64,000 nucleotides of DNA. Source: Isochrysis galbana. Taxonomy: Eukaryota > Haptophyta > Isochrysidales > Isochrysidaceae. The position numbers and the translations under genes are program-made. This document shows positions 10,542 to 21,025 of this stretch, piece by piece; position 1 is the stretch's first letter, and every line of letters starts with the position of its first letter. The stretch spans positions 3,608,299-3,672,298 of the forward strand of contig CM030935.1 in assembly GCA_018136815.1 (NCBI GenBank). Direction: 5' to 3'. The notes beneath the pieces were generated by a model. It saw only the letters and a program-made list of their open reading frames with translations. It ran no database searches and was not told where the DNA came from.

Positions 10542-11011
10542 TGACTTGAGACCATGGGGAATCCGAATCTGTGTGTCTTGTGCGTCAGTGGCAACACGGG
10601 GAACTGTTCAATTGTAATTGTGAGCGCGTACCTTACACGAATATTCATGCCTACAACCTTCACAGATGGGCAGGAATACAACACGTGGGCGGAACCGGGA
10701 CTGGATGGGACGAGGGGCAGGGGTGCCAGGCCCGGCCGTGGACCTCTCCCGAGTGCTCGGATGCGAACTAAGTGACGGCAGGGGCAGACATGATGGAGGC
10801 AACAGGACCGGCGCAGATCGCAAAGGAAGACAGAACAGAAGAAAAACAAAGATATTTTTAATAATAAAACATCTGAGCGTTAGTACCACTACTGCCACTA
10901 GCCCGGTACTATCACGACACCCCTCAGCGCATCTGCCCGTACGCCTTGACGTGTGCTGTCACTAGACACATACGCATATGCACCCCTCCGAATCTCCCCC
11001 CTCGCAAACCC
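10542..11011. other. intergenic, no supported gene
   Basis: The stretch 10830-10870 is A/T-rich (GAAAAACAAAGATATTTTTAATAATAAAAC), like other LINE-tail-type junctions. Nothing else recognisable. Confidence 0.4.
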
Positions 11012-11802
11012 CCGGCTCCCATTACAACTCCCCACAAGCTTCAAGCTACAATAAGGGAAAACCCATTGAGGCGGACCGACCTACGTCGGGCGACTCTCCG
11101 GGAAAAAGCACCGGGGGGGGGGGGGGGAACCTCTCGTCATGAAAAGAAACGGCCCTTACAGCTCTCGCCGCGAGCTGTCCTCGAGAAATAAAAGACTGCA
11201 CCCCGAGATACCTGCCACCGTGGTTCCCGTAGGCGCCTTGAGCCTCTCCCTCCTCATCCCCTCATCCCCCTCCTGTCGCCAGCCGCCCCCCTCCGCCCGT
11301 TTGCTAACGCAAACGAGTCTCGTTTCTCACCGCACTCCATCGAGGGGGGGGCAAAACCCCTCCTCTCCCTCTCTCCGTTCTCCTCCACCTCCGTCCCTGC
11401 GGCGCGTCGCCATGCGGCGCGCCACGGCCTGCTCTCAGAGGCCCTTTGGGGGCTCCCGGAGGGCCAGCCAGGGCAGCTCAGGTGGCAATGGAGGCTGGGG
11501 CTCAGCCCCTGCCCCCCCCTGCCTCTCCCACGCTTGCCTCGCTGGCCCTGGGAGCCGCCCGAAGCCCTCTGTCTGCCTGGCGACCAGGGATGGGGGGGAG
11601 TCAGCTCGAGGGCAGGCTCATGCTGGGCGTGGGAGTGCGAGTCACGGCCCGCGCCCACTAGGGGTCTGGGCCAGAGTGTTGATTTCCCAGCCCCTGCCAA
11701 AGGGCAGGGGCTGGGGTTGATTGTACGGGCCCACCCCGGGGGGTGTCCGCGATGGAGAGAGGGGGGCGCGAGGCCCCCATTGACCCCCACTTATAAAAGT
11801 AG
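11012..11802. repeat. 0.8-kb dispersed repeat, copy A
   Basis: Shares its whole length with 36345-37160: starts CCGGCTCCCATTA, contains GAGGCGGACCGACCT, a long G run and a block coding on the minus strand for GGLAPPSLHRGHPPGWAR, and ends in the hairpin-forming CCACTTATAAAAGTAG. Frames exist in several phases but none carries a known domain. The end hairpin resembles the 5' hairpins of the MERAP family, so the minus strand is probably the element's sense strand. Confidence 0.7.
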
Positions 11803-12903
11803 ATCCAGAAGAAAAACAAAGAACGACGACACAAAAAGACTAACATAAACGGACCATCTACACTAGTAATCGGGGTAGAACTGCCAAAAGTACGAGGAGC
11901 GAGACGGGCGAGAGAGGAATGAAGAGGGCTCTCGGGACGCGGGGTTAATTTCAACGCGGGGGGGAATCTGGAGATCTGGAGTTGCCGGACCGAGGAGGGG
12001 TGGGAGATGAGGCGTGCTAAGTATATAGCACGCATCCATAAATATCCCTCCCCCACCCGCAACATCTCTAGAGGTCTGTCAAGCCTGAGCAGCAAAGTCC
12101 GCACAGGGCCTAGACGACTCTGCATGAGGAGCTGGAAAGCTGCACCCTCACCACCAGAAGGGAGGACACCCTCCTCTGACGATACACTCAACAAGGTCGA
12201 CGCCCAAGCGCGCCCGCGCATGAGACGAGCCACTCCCAATGCGCTCCACTTCACTGTCGCCACAACAAAGGATGAGACATCCCAACTGACCCCACCACCG
12301 CTTCAACATCTCGACACGTTACGTGCCGCGCTCACCTCAAGAGCCACACTCTACCCCAAGCCCACAACCCAAAAGCTCACCCCCCCTACTCCATCCCCCT
12401 TTGTCTACCAACATGCACGAGCATGTACTACTGATGGTAGTAGACATCAAGGCTGGTAGTACCAGTTGCATGTGAGACTTATGGTGTGCACCTCGTATCA
12501 AGAGACGAGAAAGATTTCCTGGTAGTCTTAGCCATTGCTGCAACGGCTTCACGCACTCGCAGTGATGCAAGAAGACGGCCACTCAATCGTATTTTAGCTC
12601 CAGTGGCTGATGTCCATCATGCGTTGCTCATGTGTTACTCGTTCGGATCAAGGGCGAAGCCTTTTCATAGTCTCCTCGAATGTGTGGAACATCTGAGCGC
12701 ATCGGCACTCGTTCTGACGGATGCAGGCTTGCAAAATACGTACGATGGGAACGACGTCACCCGAATCTCTCTTAATCTAAAGCTGCGTGACCAGTCCATC
12801 TACAATTGAGGCGAGGCGAATCCCAGGACGGTGCCGGGAGGAGGGCGTAAATGCCGCTCTGCGGTCAAAGCGCTAGCTTATTTCTTGCTCTACAGTCCGA
12901 GCA
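11803..12903. other. intergenic and 3' flank, no supported gene
   Basis: Only short frames without motifs. Contains A-rich sequence at 11806-11850 and the 3' flank of the HEAT-type gene. Confidence 0.4.
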
Positions 12904-15177
12904 TTAGGCGCTTCCAGCCCACTGTGCATCGCCAAGCTCATTTTCGATGCAGCAGAGCAGCTCAACAGCGTGTTCCCGCGCTTCCGCATCCACTGGTGCA
13001 GGGGAGTCGTTACCCGCTTCGAGTGCTGCGCGCAAGCGAGGCAGAGCGCTGCGCACCACCTGCGTGGATCGAGAGGCCGAGGCCAATGCAGCAGCTGCCT
13101 CGACGGCCACAGCGACATATGCTGAGGAAACCAATTCGCAGAGCTCTGACTCAATTTCCAGCAGTGACTCTCGAAGCTCGGCTGAGGCATCGCAAAATGG
13201 GCCGGCAAAGCCCGACCTCACTGCTTGAGCGGCAGAACTAGCAAGCTCGAGCACTTGACCGGCAAGCGACACAGCCGCTGGACGAATTCCATCTTCCACA
13301 TTGCGGATGCAGCACACGGCTGCGGCAGCGATGCGTTCCATGAGAGGTCTGGCACCAACAGCAGGCGGTCGGCCATGAATGCTAGCAGCACTGCCGGCAG
13401 ATGAGCCAAGAAGACAAGATGTCAACGTCGAAGTACACGACATCGCCAGGACACTCAACAATGAGAGCAGCCCATCCTGCACCGGCTCGCTGAAACGCTG
13501 TATCCTGAGCGTGACCGGCAGCAACAACTCCCAGATTGCAGACCCATAGCTGGGGGTCACGGATCCGGTTGACGCACAGAGTGACATCGCTGACCCAGCT
13601 AGGTGCAGTAACCTTTCGATAAGTTCAGGGTCAGTGACATCGTCCTGCGCATGCCCGGAGGCGCAGGCTTCGTCAAGAGCTTGCGGACCTTGGGTGCTCG
13701 TCTCAGGGCCCGCAGTCTGGTCCTCGTCGTCAGCTTGGGAACCATCCCCGGAGGCATCCTTCTGCGCCGTTGACAATCCCTGCCCACTCTTCATCTTGAT
13801 CTTCTTACCGCTCGGCGTGGGTACGTATCTGTCTGCCGTTCGTTCGAGCACGCTCGAGAGCAGCTCAAGCAAGCCATGGCGCGCGACAGCGGGTATACTC
13901 GCATCCGCCACGCTCTTGCTACTGCTGGATGCGTCGTGTGCAGCCCACGGAAGCAGCAGTGCATCGGGAGATACCGCCTCGAGCAGAGCGTCGCGCATGC
14001 GTACAGCTTGCTCATGTCTTCCTACCGCCTCGGTCGCAGCCTCATTCACTTGTGCTGCCAGCCGTGCTGCAAGTGCATCAGCTGCTCCACCTGCTACGTG
14101 CGGCAGGGTCCCAACCGCGTCCTCGGGGACACCGTCGCCTCCGTGCGCATCAGAGCCCTCCATCGCATCCGTGTTGCTGGCAAGAGCGAATGCGTTGCTC
14201 AACGCCTCGAGAGAGATCAGCCGTGCAGGGAGAGTAACGCCAGGAGCAAAAAGTGGGGCGCATGCACCTTCCCACGCCACTTCGAAGGCGTGGTGTAGAA
14301 CGTCCTTGTCAGAATTCTTGGCCGATTCAAGGGATGGCGAATGCAACGGCAAGGCCAGGATCAGTGCGGCGGCAAGCACTCGCCGCTTCGACAGTGTCGG
14401 GGAGCTCGGAGTGTCTGTCTGTGGTTTCGCGTCACAAGTGGATGATGGCCCGGCCCGGTCCATCTCGAAGACTTGCTCTTGCACCACGGGCTTCACCAAG
14501 ATGGACGCGGCAAGCTGCCGGGTATGCAAGGCAACTTTGGGCTCATCGAGGGCACCATCCGCCAAAACGAGCAGGAGATTGAGCGCGGCGAGCGCGGCGG
14601 ACTCCACGGAGCTGGTCGCCCAGAGGCAGACCGTCTCGACATGGTCCGGAGCGCTCAAGGCTTCGGCTGCCTCGGGCAGAGCCTCGCAGATGTTCCACAG
14701 GAAGCCGAGCTGAGGGATGCCCGCGGCAAGGTCCCCGGCCTCACCGTCCGCGAGCATGCTCGAGCTGGAGGCGGAAGCTGAGGCAGCAGCCGCGAGCTCG
14801 CTCAGCGCGAGGGAGTGTATGCCGCGTGCGAGAGCCACCTCACATAGAGAGGACTCAACGAGCGATGCCTCGTGTAGGGCTGCCCATGCTGCTGCGCGCA
14901 GCTGGGCTGGCACCGCCTCACGCTTCCAGCAGCGCTCAAGGCCGATAAAAAGCCTGGTTGCCTCCTCGGAGCGCATCGCCTCGCCTGCCTGGCCTAGCAT
15001 GGTGAGGATCTCAGGAAGCTGCATCAGCGCGCCACGCAGCTCGCTCGGGTCAGCGTCCGCCCACTCGAGAACGGAAAGCACGGCAGCGAGAGCAGTGCGC
15101 CAGCGCTCTTGCCTCGCTGCCTTTTCGTGCCGCTTCGCCCGCGCCTTGTCCATCCGCTTGCGCTTTGCGCCGCCCAT
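12904..15177 (-). CDS. HEAT/ARM-type protein, HEATR3/SYO1-like
   Basis: Intronless frame of 757 aa starting MGGAKRKRMDKARAKRHEKA. The lysine/arginine-rich N-terminus is followed by leucine/alanine-rich helical repeats (for example LFIGLERCWKREAVPAQLRAAAWAALHEA and FLWNICEALPEAAEAL), an acidic Ser/Asp-rich insertion around residues 470-520, and more helical repeats to the end. A basic start, armadillo/HEAT repeats and an acidic insertion is the layout of Syo1/HEATR3, which carries ribosomal proteins uL5/uL18 into the nucleus. I recognise the fold type with good confidence and the specific family with moderate confidence. Length is near the family range (about 620-760 aa). Upstream there is a 200-bp homopurine stretch on the coding strand. 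Confidence 0.7.
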   Translation of the reverse strand: MGGAKRKRMDKARAKRHEKAARQERWRTALAAVLSVLEWADADPSELRGALMQLPEILTMLGQAGEAMRSEEATRLFIGLERCWKREAVPAQLRAAAWAALHEASLVESSLCEVALARGIHSLALSELAAAASASASSSSMLADGEAGDLAAGIPQLGFLWNICEALPEAAEALSAPDHVETVCLWATSSVESAALAALNLLLVLADGALDEPKVALHTRQLAASILVKPVVQEQVFEMDRAGPSSTCDAKPQTDTPSSPTLSKRRVLAAALILALPLHSPSLESAKNSDKDVLHHAFEVAWEGACAPLFAPGVTLPARLISLEALSNAFALASNTDAMEGSDAHGGDGVPEDAVGTLPHVAGGAADALAARLAAQVNEAATEAVGRHEQAVRMRDALLEAVSPDALLLPWAAHDASSSSKSVADASIPAVARHGLLELLSSVLERTADRYVPTPSGKKIKMKSGQGLSTAQKDASGDGSQADDEDQTAGPETSTQGPQALDEACASGHAQDDVTDPELIERLLHLAGSAMSLCASTGSVTPSYGSAIWELLLPVTLRIQRFSEPVQDGLLSLLSVLAMSCTSTLTSCLLGSSAGSAASIHGRPPAVGARPLMERIAAAAVCCIRNVEDGIRPAAVSLAGQVLELASSAAQAVRSGFAGPFCDASAELRESLLEIESELCELVSSAYVAVAVEAAAALASASRSTQVVRSALPRLRAALEAGNDSPAPVDAEAREHAVELLCCIENELGDAQWAGSA

Positions 15178-15179
15178 CC

Positions 15180-15390
15180 TAGCTTGCTCCCTTGCCCTCT
15201 TCCTCCCGCCCCCTCCTCTCCCCCCTCCCCCCTCCCTCTTCTTTCCCTCTCCCTCCCTCTCTCTCTCTCCCCCCCCCCCCCCCCCCCCACTCTCTTCCTT
15301 CCCCCCCCCCCCCCCCCCCCCTCTCTCTCTTCCCTCTCCCTCTCTCTCTCTCTCTCTTTCTCTCCCTTCCCTCTCCCTCTTCCCCCCACC
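15180..15390. repeat. homopyrimidine tract at a gene start
   Basis: Nearly pure C/T on the + strand (two long C runs, about 15270-15290 and 15301-15320, and CT repeats), immediately upstream of the HEAT-type gene on the minus strand. It can form H-DNA-type structures. Frames translated from it are compositional artefacts. Confidence 0.75.
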
Positions 15391-15539
15391 TCTCCCCGTC
15401 GGGACGGACTCGGTCGGACACGAGGCTCGGCGCGGCTCGAGGTGGCGCTGCTCTCTACGGGTAAAACAGCCGGGAGAGACCTACCGTCTACCGTCTATCG
15501 TCTATCGTCTATCGAAGTTCTAATTCAAGTGCGACGAGT

Positions 15540-17095
15540 CGAGCTTTGACTTTGGGGGGTCGGAGGGCGATGAGGAAGGGGAAGGGAGAGGAGCGGCGAG
15601 AGGCGCGGCGAGGGAGAAGGAATCTGCAAGGGTGACAGGCTCAACCACCTCCATGGAGAGAGGCGGGAGGAATGGCGAATGGCTTGGTTGGGCGCTTGCG
15701 CTTGGGCGAGGGCGAGCGCGACGAGGCAGCGTGACGCGGACGACACAGACACAGATAGGGCGGTCAAACATGGGCCTTTTCACTATTAGTACGGGTTGGG
15801 CTGCATTTTTTGACCGTGGCGCGAGACCCAATAGAAAACCTCAGGGGGGGGGGCACCTGTGTCGCATCGTCGCATCCAGAGTATTTTTTAAACTCTATGC
15901 GGATGCGGATGCGGTGTCTCCACCATGCGTTGTGCGTGAGAAAAATTGAGTGAGTTTTGTTTTTGCCAATGACCAATGAGTTGTGCCAGTACGGGTTAGG
16001 TCCGTAAGAGGGGCGGCGAGATGCGAAAAGCCTTTGATAAAACGACGGTAGTACGAGCACAGACCGAGGAACGAGCGGACTTTCTCGAGGGAGTTGATGT
16101 CGCGCGGGTTGATGGCACGTACGACCTCGATCTTCTTGGGGTCCATTTCCAGGCCGCGGCGGGAAACGACGTGGCCCAGGTACTCTCCCTTAATAGCAAA
16201 GAGGACACATTTGGACGCCTTGCACGTGAGACCGGCCCAACGGAGACGCTCGAGCACGAGGTCGAGGCGGTGGAGCATTTGGTGGAAGGAGGCAGCCACG
16301 CGAGCGTCGAGGGTGTCGCCCGTGCCTCCTCGTCTTCAGGCGGGGGCGGGTAGTGCGGAAAAGCCAAAGCGGGCAAGGTTTCAGTGGGAGCGGGCATTGG
16401 CCCGCTCCTCACTGCACCGGAGGGCGACGACGGGGGCGAGGATGGAGGCGCGGCGCCGAACTCGGAAGGGTCCGGGGGAGCGGTGGCTGCGGCCTCGGCG
16501 TGCGAGTGGACGAGGGGTTCGGCATCGGTGGGAAGCAAAGCGGGTAGCGGGCCCGACTCTGTGGATTTGGGGCTCTGGAGCTCTTGTGGCGGGTCCGGCG
16601 CGGGACGCGACGACTCGGATTCTTCACCTGACGGACTGGAAGTTACGGATGGAACAGGAGGAACCGGATGGGATGGAAGGTAAACGGCGGTAGGCACGGC
16701 TTTCTGGACATTGGCGGGTTGGACGGGCTGACCATCTCCCATGGTTGGGAGATGGATGGCGGGCAGCGGCGAGGGCGAGCGCGAGGACGGAGCGGACATG
16801 GCGGATAGCGAGTGTGAGTGGGTGAGTGAGTGGATTTGGTTGGTGTTGTAAGATTGCTTGTTACGACGGAACGAGAGCGAGAGCGAGAACGAGGGAGCGA
16901 GGAGCGACTGGGGCGAGGGACGAGGGCGACAGAGGCCGACAGGATACCAATAGGGCCAGGCAAGAGTTGCCGGCAACTTTTCGAGCAACTTTGGGGTGTT
17001 TGAGCGTGCGAGCAACTCCGAGCATCTTTACCCCTAGAAGAGCAACCTCGAGCAACTTTGGGCAACTTACCGAGCAACTTATACCCCTTATTGCT
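15540..17095 (-). mobile_element. internally deleted Ty3/gypsy element
   Basis: Minus strand: a leader with GAGCAACTT repeats (about 16960-17095), a gag-like frame from ATG near 16799 (MSAPSSRSPSPLPAIHLP, Pro/Ser-rich), then near 16310 an abrupt join in another frame to the RT C-terminus and connection region: ASKCVLFAIKGEYLGHVVS and VRSFLGLCSYYRRFIKGFSH (15895-16299). These are classic Ty3/gypsy signatures after the YxDD box. The gag middle, protease and catalytic RT are deleted. 15540-15770 is a further gag-like Pro/Ser-rich piece. Confidence 0.75.
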
Positions 17096-17319
17096 CAGCT
17101 ATCGTTAACGAGCACTCCCGGGGGCGGGAGGGGTGGGGGCCGCGCGGGAGCTTGGGGACGTGGGGAGGGGAATAAGTAGGAAAAGGGCAGGGGGCAGGGG
17201 GCAGCAGGGGGCGGCGGCGGCGGTGGGGCAAGTGCGGCACTTGCGCGGCACTGCAGGACTACGTATGTTAAAGCGAACGAGGCCAAAGAGCTAAAGAAAG
17301 ATAGAGGGCCAGGTCGATT
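17096..17319. other. intergenic, G-rich
   Basis: Poly-purine blocks and GGC repeats (17205-17230). No gene is supported. Confidence 0.4.
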
Positions 17320-17742
17320 CGCTCAGCACCCCCCACCCCTCCTCTCCTGCCGCGCCGACGCTCCGCCAACGCCAAACGCCGGAAGGCAACGAAACCCTAA
17401 CCAAGCCAAGCGGAACCTACGAAGAACAGGCCTGGACAACAACGAAAGTGAAAGTGAGCAAGTCCCAAGCAAGAACCGGAACTCAACAAGAAACAACAAG
17501 CCTTGCAAGAAGCTAAACAAGCCTTCACAAGGTAACCCGAGAGCCTGAGACAAGCGCGCGGCGAGTGACAGGCAACCTGGCTCCTTTGGGTCAAGATTAC
17601 CCGAAAGGAGGAAACCTGGAATCTAGACCTGACAAACAGGCTAGACGGAACGAAACGAGAACTCGAATTCTAGATCGCTAGGGACGAACCCTACCAACCT
17701 AGATGTACCTGAGCTTCACCGTGTGGCCGCACGGCGAAGGGC
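17320..17742 (-). mobile_element. partial LTR of the gag-only retrotransposon family
   Basis: The reverse complement matches the 5' part of the LTR at 50022-51351 (for example GCGGCCACACGGTGAAGCTC and the downstream TCTAGCCTGTTTGTC block) with clear sequence divergence. It is truncated in the middle of the LTR, so it is an older relic of the same family as the intact element. Confidence 0.75.
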
Positions 17743-17744
17743 CA

Positions 17745-18654
17745 CATCTTGGAGGGCGCTGTATAGCGCTTTGCGCGACGAAGAGCCTTTCTTATTTATT
17801 TTCTCGTCGATGGATTCCGTTTTGACTCGGACCGAGATGTCAGTTTGGCTGATGCGAAGCGTGGTGATGTCGCCGTACCGTTCTTTGAATTGTTGTGCGC
17901 AATCCTCGTTCACAGCAATATGCCATGGTCCGCGAATGTAGCGGGCCCAAAAGTCCGGCTCCGGGTCGACTCCTTCGAGCTCCAATAGGAGCTCTACGAT
18001 TGCGGCGTAGACTGTGGCGTCCAAGAAGGCGTGGTCGCCCTCTTGGTGGAAGGATAGTTCAAAAGTTGCGTCCGATTCCATGGCGCCTTGCTCCTCATCT
18101 GAGGGCGGCTCCTGAGAGGCAAGGGCGGTCGGAGGTGGTGGGATTGTGGGTGGGTCTATGTGTGCAGCTGGCGTGTCTGTGTGGCGTACGCCCCAAGGCG
18201 CACCCAAATAGCTCCTCGTCTGTGTGATCTTCTGTTGTGTTGCTGGTGGATCAAGGTCAATGAGCATGTTGTGATTGGTGTTGAGGTTGTGCCCATAGGG
18301 GCCACCCGGTCTCGGGCCGCGCCGCCGAGGCAGCGCGGCCGTCGCCAGGGCGAGAGAGGCCTCTGCCATAAGGCATGCCTTGTGGGTGATTGTCTCTGCT
18401 GGTCTGGTGTTGGTGTGATGCTTGTCACAGCCTGTGGCCCACCATGGGGTGGGCCAGCATGGCTGCCTTCCTTGGTGTGGCCGGGGCCACGGGCCGTGCG
18501 GCGCGACCGGGGTCGCGCTCACCTGCTCGGCCTCTGCGGGCGGTCGCGGTCGCTTCGCCAGCGACAGCTCCATGGGTACTGGGGGGGCTCCCGCGGCGGG
18601 GGGCCCGAAGGAAAGGTGGGGGGCGGCGGCGCGCTCCATGGCAACCAACTATAA
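17745..18654 (-). mobile_element. LINE ORF1-like frame (MERA family), fused to LTR relic
   Basis: Frame on the minus strand from about 18648 (MVAMERAAAPHLS). It has the same layout as the copy at 10518: MERA start, then a KRPRP block, then Thr/His/Pro-rich low complexity, and an acidic middle. Its C-terminus (ERYGDITTLRISQTDISVR) may be a small structured domain. The frame runs on into the LTR relic at 17742, so the end is not native. The palindrome CAACTATAAAGTTAGTTGG lies just upstream of its ATG. Confidence 0.55.
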
Positions 18655-19020
18655 AGTTAGTTGGACTCCGAGCGAGCAACTTGAGCAACTTGCGAGCAAC
18701 TTAGCCCCATTTCCGAGCAACTCCGAGCAACTTTTACGAGCAACTTTGGGGGTCTGAGCGAGCAACTCTTGCCTGGCCCTAGATACCAATCCGACTAGTC
18801 CGACAACAATCCGAGACACGCACACTCGACTTTCACCCAACATCCCCCCACACTCACGTATCTTTCCCCACTTGGGCGGGGAAGACACAGAAGGAAGGAA
18901 ACAAGGAAGAGAAAGCCGACAAGAGAGCGACGATGCGACGGAAGAGCCGACGGCGAACGGCGGTTACTCCGAACGAGTAAGTAGAAAGTAAGGAGGGAAT
19001 CTATGTGCGTAAACCGAAAG
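18655..19020. repeat. GAGCAACTT array plus LTR-like block
   Basis: 18664-18770 holds irregular tandem GAGCAACTT units like those at 16960-17095. The joining block AGGGCCAGGCAAGAGTTGC is inverted between the two sites. 18785-19020 resembles 2620-2780 (AACAAGGAAGAGAA, CCGACAAGAGAGCGACG). It is probably a leader or LTR remnant of the gypsy family. Confidence 0.5.
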
Positions 19021-19124
19021 GGGCGAGAGAATAGGTTTTGCGCGGGGGAAAAGTCCGCAGCGACGAACACCTACGACGAGGGCGAGAGCAGGCGCGGGGG
19101 AACGACAGCAAGGAGGGACCAAAG

Positions 19125-19595
19125 CAGTGATGGTGCATCAGTACTAATATCAGTTTTTTACATCAGTATCAGCTCACCTCGAGCTGATAACTGATATCAG
19201 TTGTCAGTTGTCAGCAGCTTGGAGCTGGGAGAAAACAAAACACCCAGTCCCCTTTACTTTCTACATGCCAAAAAAGTGAAAAAAAAAATAAATTTTTGTG
19301 AGGTCGGATGGACGTCGTACTGGTCTCCAGCGGGAGTCGAAATGGTCTTCTGCGGTGCACATCGTCCGCGGACTGTCATCTGAGCCGCTTGTCGCCCAAA
19401 CATTCCTTCTTGGAAGGCGTTTTGTTATATTTATATCTGCAGCAAATACACAAGCCACTGATATCAGCTGATAATCTGCTCGCTCAGGGCCTTGGAGGTG
19501 ATAACAGCTGATAAGGTCCATCAGCTTATATCAGCTATGATATCAGTGTCAGCCTCGAAGTTGGTGTCAGCTGATGAACTGATGCACCATCACTG
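19125..19595. mobile_element. hAT-like non-autonomous element (471 bp) with 8-bp TSD
   Basis: The terminal inverted repeats CAGTGATGGTGCATCAGT and ACTGATGCACCATCACTG are perfect. They are flanked by identical 8-bp duplications GACCAAAG (19117-19124 and 19596-19603). A CAG-type end with an 8-bp TSD is typical of hAT elements. Inside lie many degenerate copies of the palindrome TATCAGCTGATA, concentrated near both ends, which could be subterminal transposase sites. It has no coding capacity. Confidence 0.85.
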
Positions 19596-19699
19596 GACCA
19601 AAGGCAGAGCAAGGCCCAAGGTGCGAAGGAGCGAAACAGGAGCGAGACATGCCACAAAGGGGCGCGACGGCAAGGAGCGAGGGGCGAGTTACGAGTGAC

Positions 19700-19930
19700 G
19701 AGTTCTACAAGTTACCAGTAAAACTCCGCGGCAAACAAGATCGATTGAGCACAAAGACGCAAGTTCAGAAGTCGATCGCGGATGCGACAGAGAGAGAGTG
19801 TAGAGTGTTGAGGTGAGTGTGGTGCCGTGTCGTCAGTCCGCCGGACTCTATCCGTTCTGTCGTCTGTCGTTCTTCGTTCGTCGCTCTCGTTCTCGTTCTC
19901 GTTCCCGTTCTCGTCCCTCGTTCCAGTATC
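19700..19930 (+). mobile_element. LTR/leader fragment in front of enkurin
   Basis: Inverted relative to 2510-2660: shares TCTGTCGTCTGTCGTTCTTC and the CTCGTTCTCGTTCTCGTTC block. It ends about 260 bp upstream of the enkurin start and so forms part of that gene's 5' region. Confidence 0.55.
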
Positions 19931-20188
19931 AAGTAAGGCTCCAGTGCCGTACATAATACAAATAGGTAGATACAGATTTCTTGTAAACGCGCGCGTGGCC
20001 GTTTCGCCTCTTCCGAAGCGTTCCGTCGCGGCGCTCTCGCCCAGCGCGCCCCCCCCTTCCCTCCCCGCTTCCCCCCGCCCCCCTCGCCCCCGGCCCCCGC
20101 TCGCCCAGGACCCCGGCGGCGACTTCCCCCTCTTCTCTCCTCTCCAGCTGGTGTCGCTTTCTCTCCCGACCGTTCGAGCTCCGTCACC

Positions 20189-21025
20189 ATGGACATGGGT
20201 GAGTCCATCTACAACCTCGTACCGCAGCCCGTCCAAGTGCCGCAGAAGGAGCCTCTCTACCGCTCGAAGCACCCGCACGACCTGCCACCCACTTTCTCGA
20301 CGTTTGGTATCGCCGGCACCTCGAAACCGGGCTACAGCAACGTGGCGGGCACGCGCGAGCAGCCGTCCACGAAGCTCCCATTCAAAAAGGATTATTCCAC
20401 CTTTGGCAAGCCTGGGGCCGGTGTCAAGGCACCGTCGGAGGTGACCTTGAAGGGCACTGGGCGGGGTGGCGGCGCTGTAGAGCTGCCAGCCAAGGTCGAA
20501 AAGTTCTCGTACGCCGACCCGGTGCCACGCAAGCCTGAGCTTCCCTCCAAGAAGGAGCTTACCGAACATCAAAAGTCGATGAAGCAGACGAAAGAGCCGA
20601 AGAACTTTGTCACCGCTAATGCAGTAGAGAACATCCTATCAGTGCCGCCCCGTGAACCCGAGCCAATCGACTGGACAAAGAAGCCAAGCTTCGGCAAGGT
20701 CCCTAACTACATCAAGAAGATTAAATCGGACATTGCGCGGGAGTACGACTACATCCGTACGATGCAGGAAGCTGAGGTTGACGCCGCGCCCGCCGGCATG
20801 CGCAAACTCGAGGACAACGAGCGTGAGGAGCTTGTGCGGCAGCTGAAGGGGAAGTGGGACGAGATCAATGTGGCGTACCAGAAGACGTCAGTGCTCAACC
20901 TCAACTCGCTAGACACAATTGGCAAGGTCAAGAGGAAGGAGCAATATGAGGCACAGCTTGCGCAGATCGAACGCGACATCGAAAAGCTCTCGAAGAAGGT
21001 GGTGTACGTCACCCTCGATGAGTGA
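20189..21025 (+). CDS. ENKUR: enkurin (ciliary microtubule-associated protein)
   Basis: Intronless frame of 278 aa. The start at 20189 has a good context (CACCATGG). The N-terminal half is basic and proline-rich (ESIYNLVPQP, then PLYRSKHPHDLPPTFSTFG). The C-terminal half is the enkurin domain: KKPSFGKVPNYIKKIKSDI, then a helical region with WDEINVAYQKTSVLN and a terminal KRKEQYEAQLAQIERDIEKL coiled coil. Enkurin is an axonemal protein linked to motile cilia and flagella, so the organism should have a flagellated stage. Family length is about 250-290 aa, so this is full length. A CT-rich tract (20035-20150) lies just upstream. Confidence 0.93.
   Translation: MDMGESIYNLVPQPVQVPQKEPLYRSKHPHDLPPTFSTFGIAGTSKPGYSNVAGTREQPSTKLPFKKDYSTFGKPGAGVKAPSEVTLKGTGRGGGAVELPAKVEKFSYADPVPRKPELPSKKELTEHQKSMKQTKEPKNFVTANAVENILSVPPREPEPIDWTKKPSFGKVPNYIKKIKSDIAREYDYIRTMQEAEVDAAPAGMRKLEDNEREELVRQLKGKWDEINVAYQKTSVLNLNSLDTIGKVKRKEQYEAQLAQIERDIEKLSKKVVYVTLDE

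Noticed and set aside
13634..14713. 359-aa + strand frame opposite the HEAT-type gene
   Set aside because: Shadow of the minus-strand coding sequence; Ser/Ala-rich without motifs.
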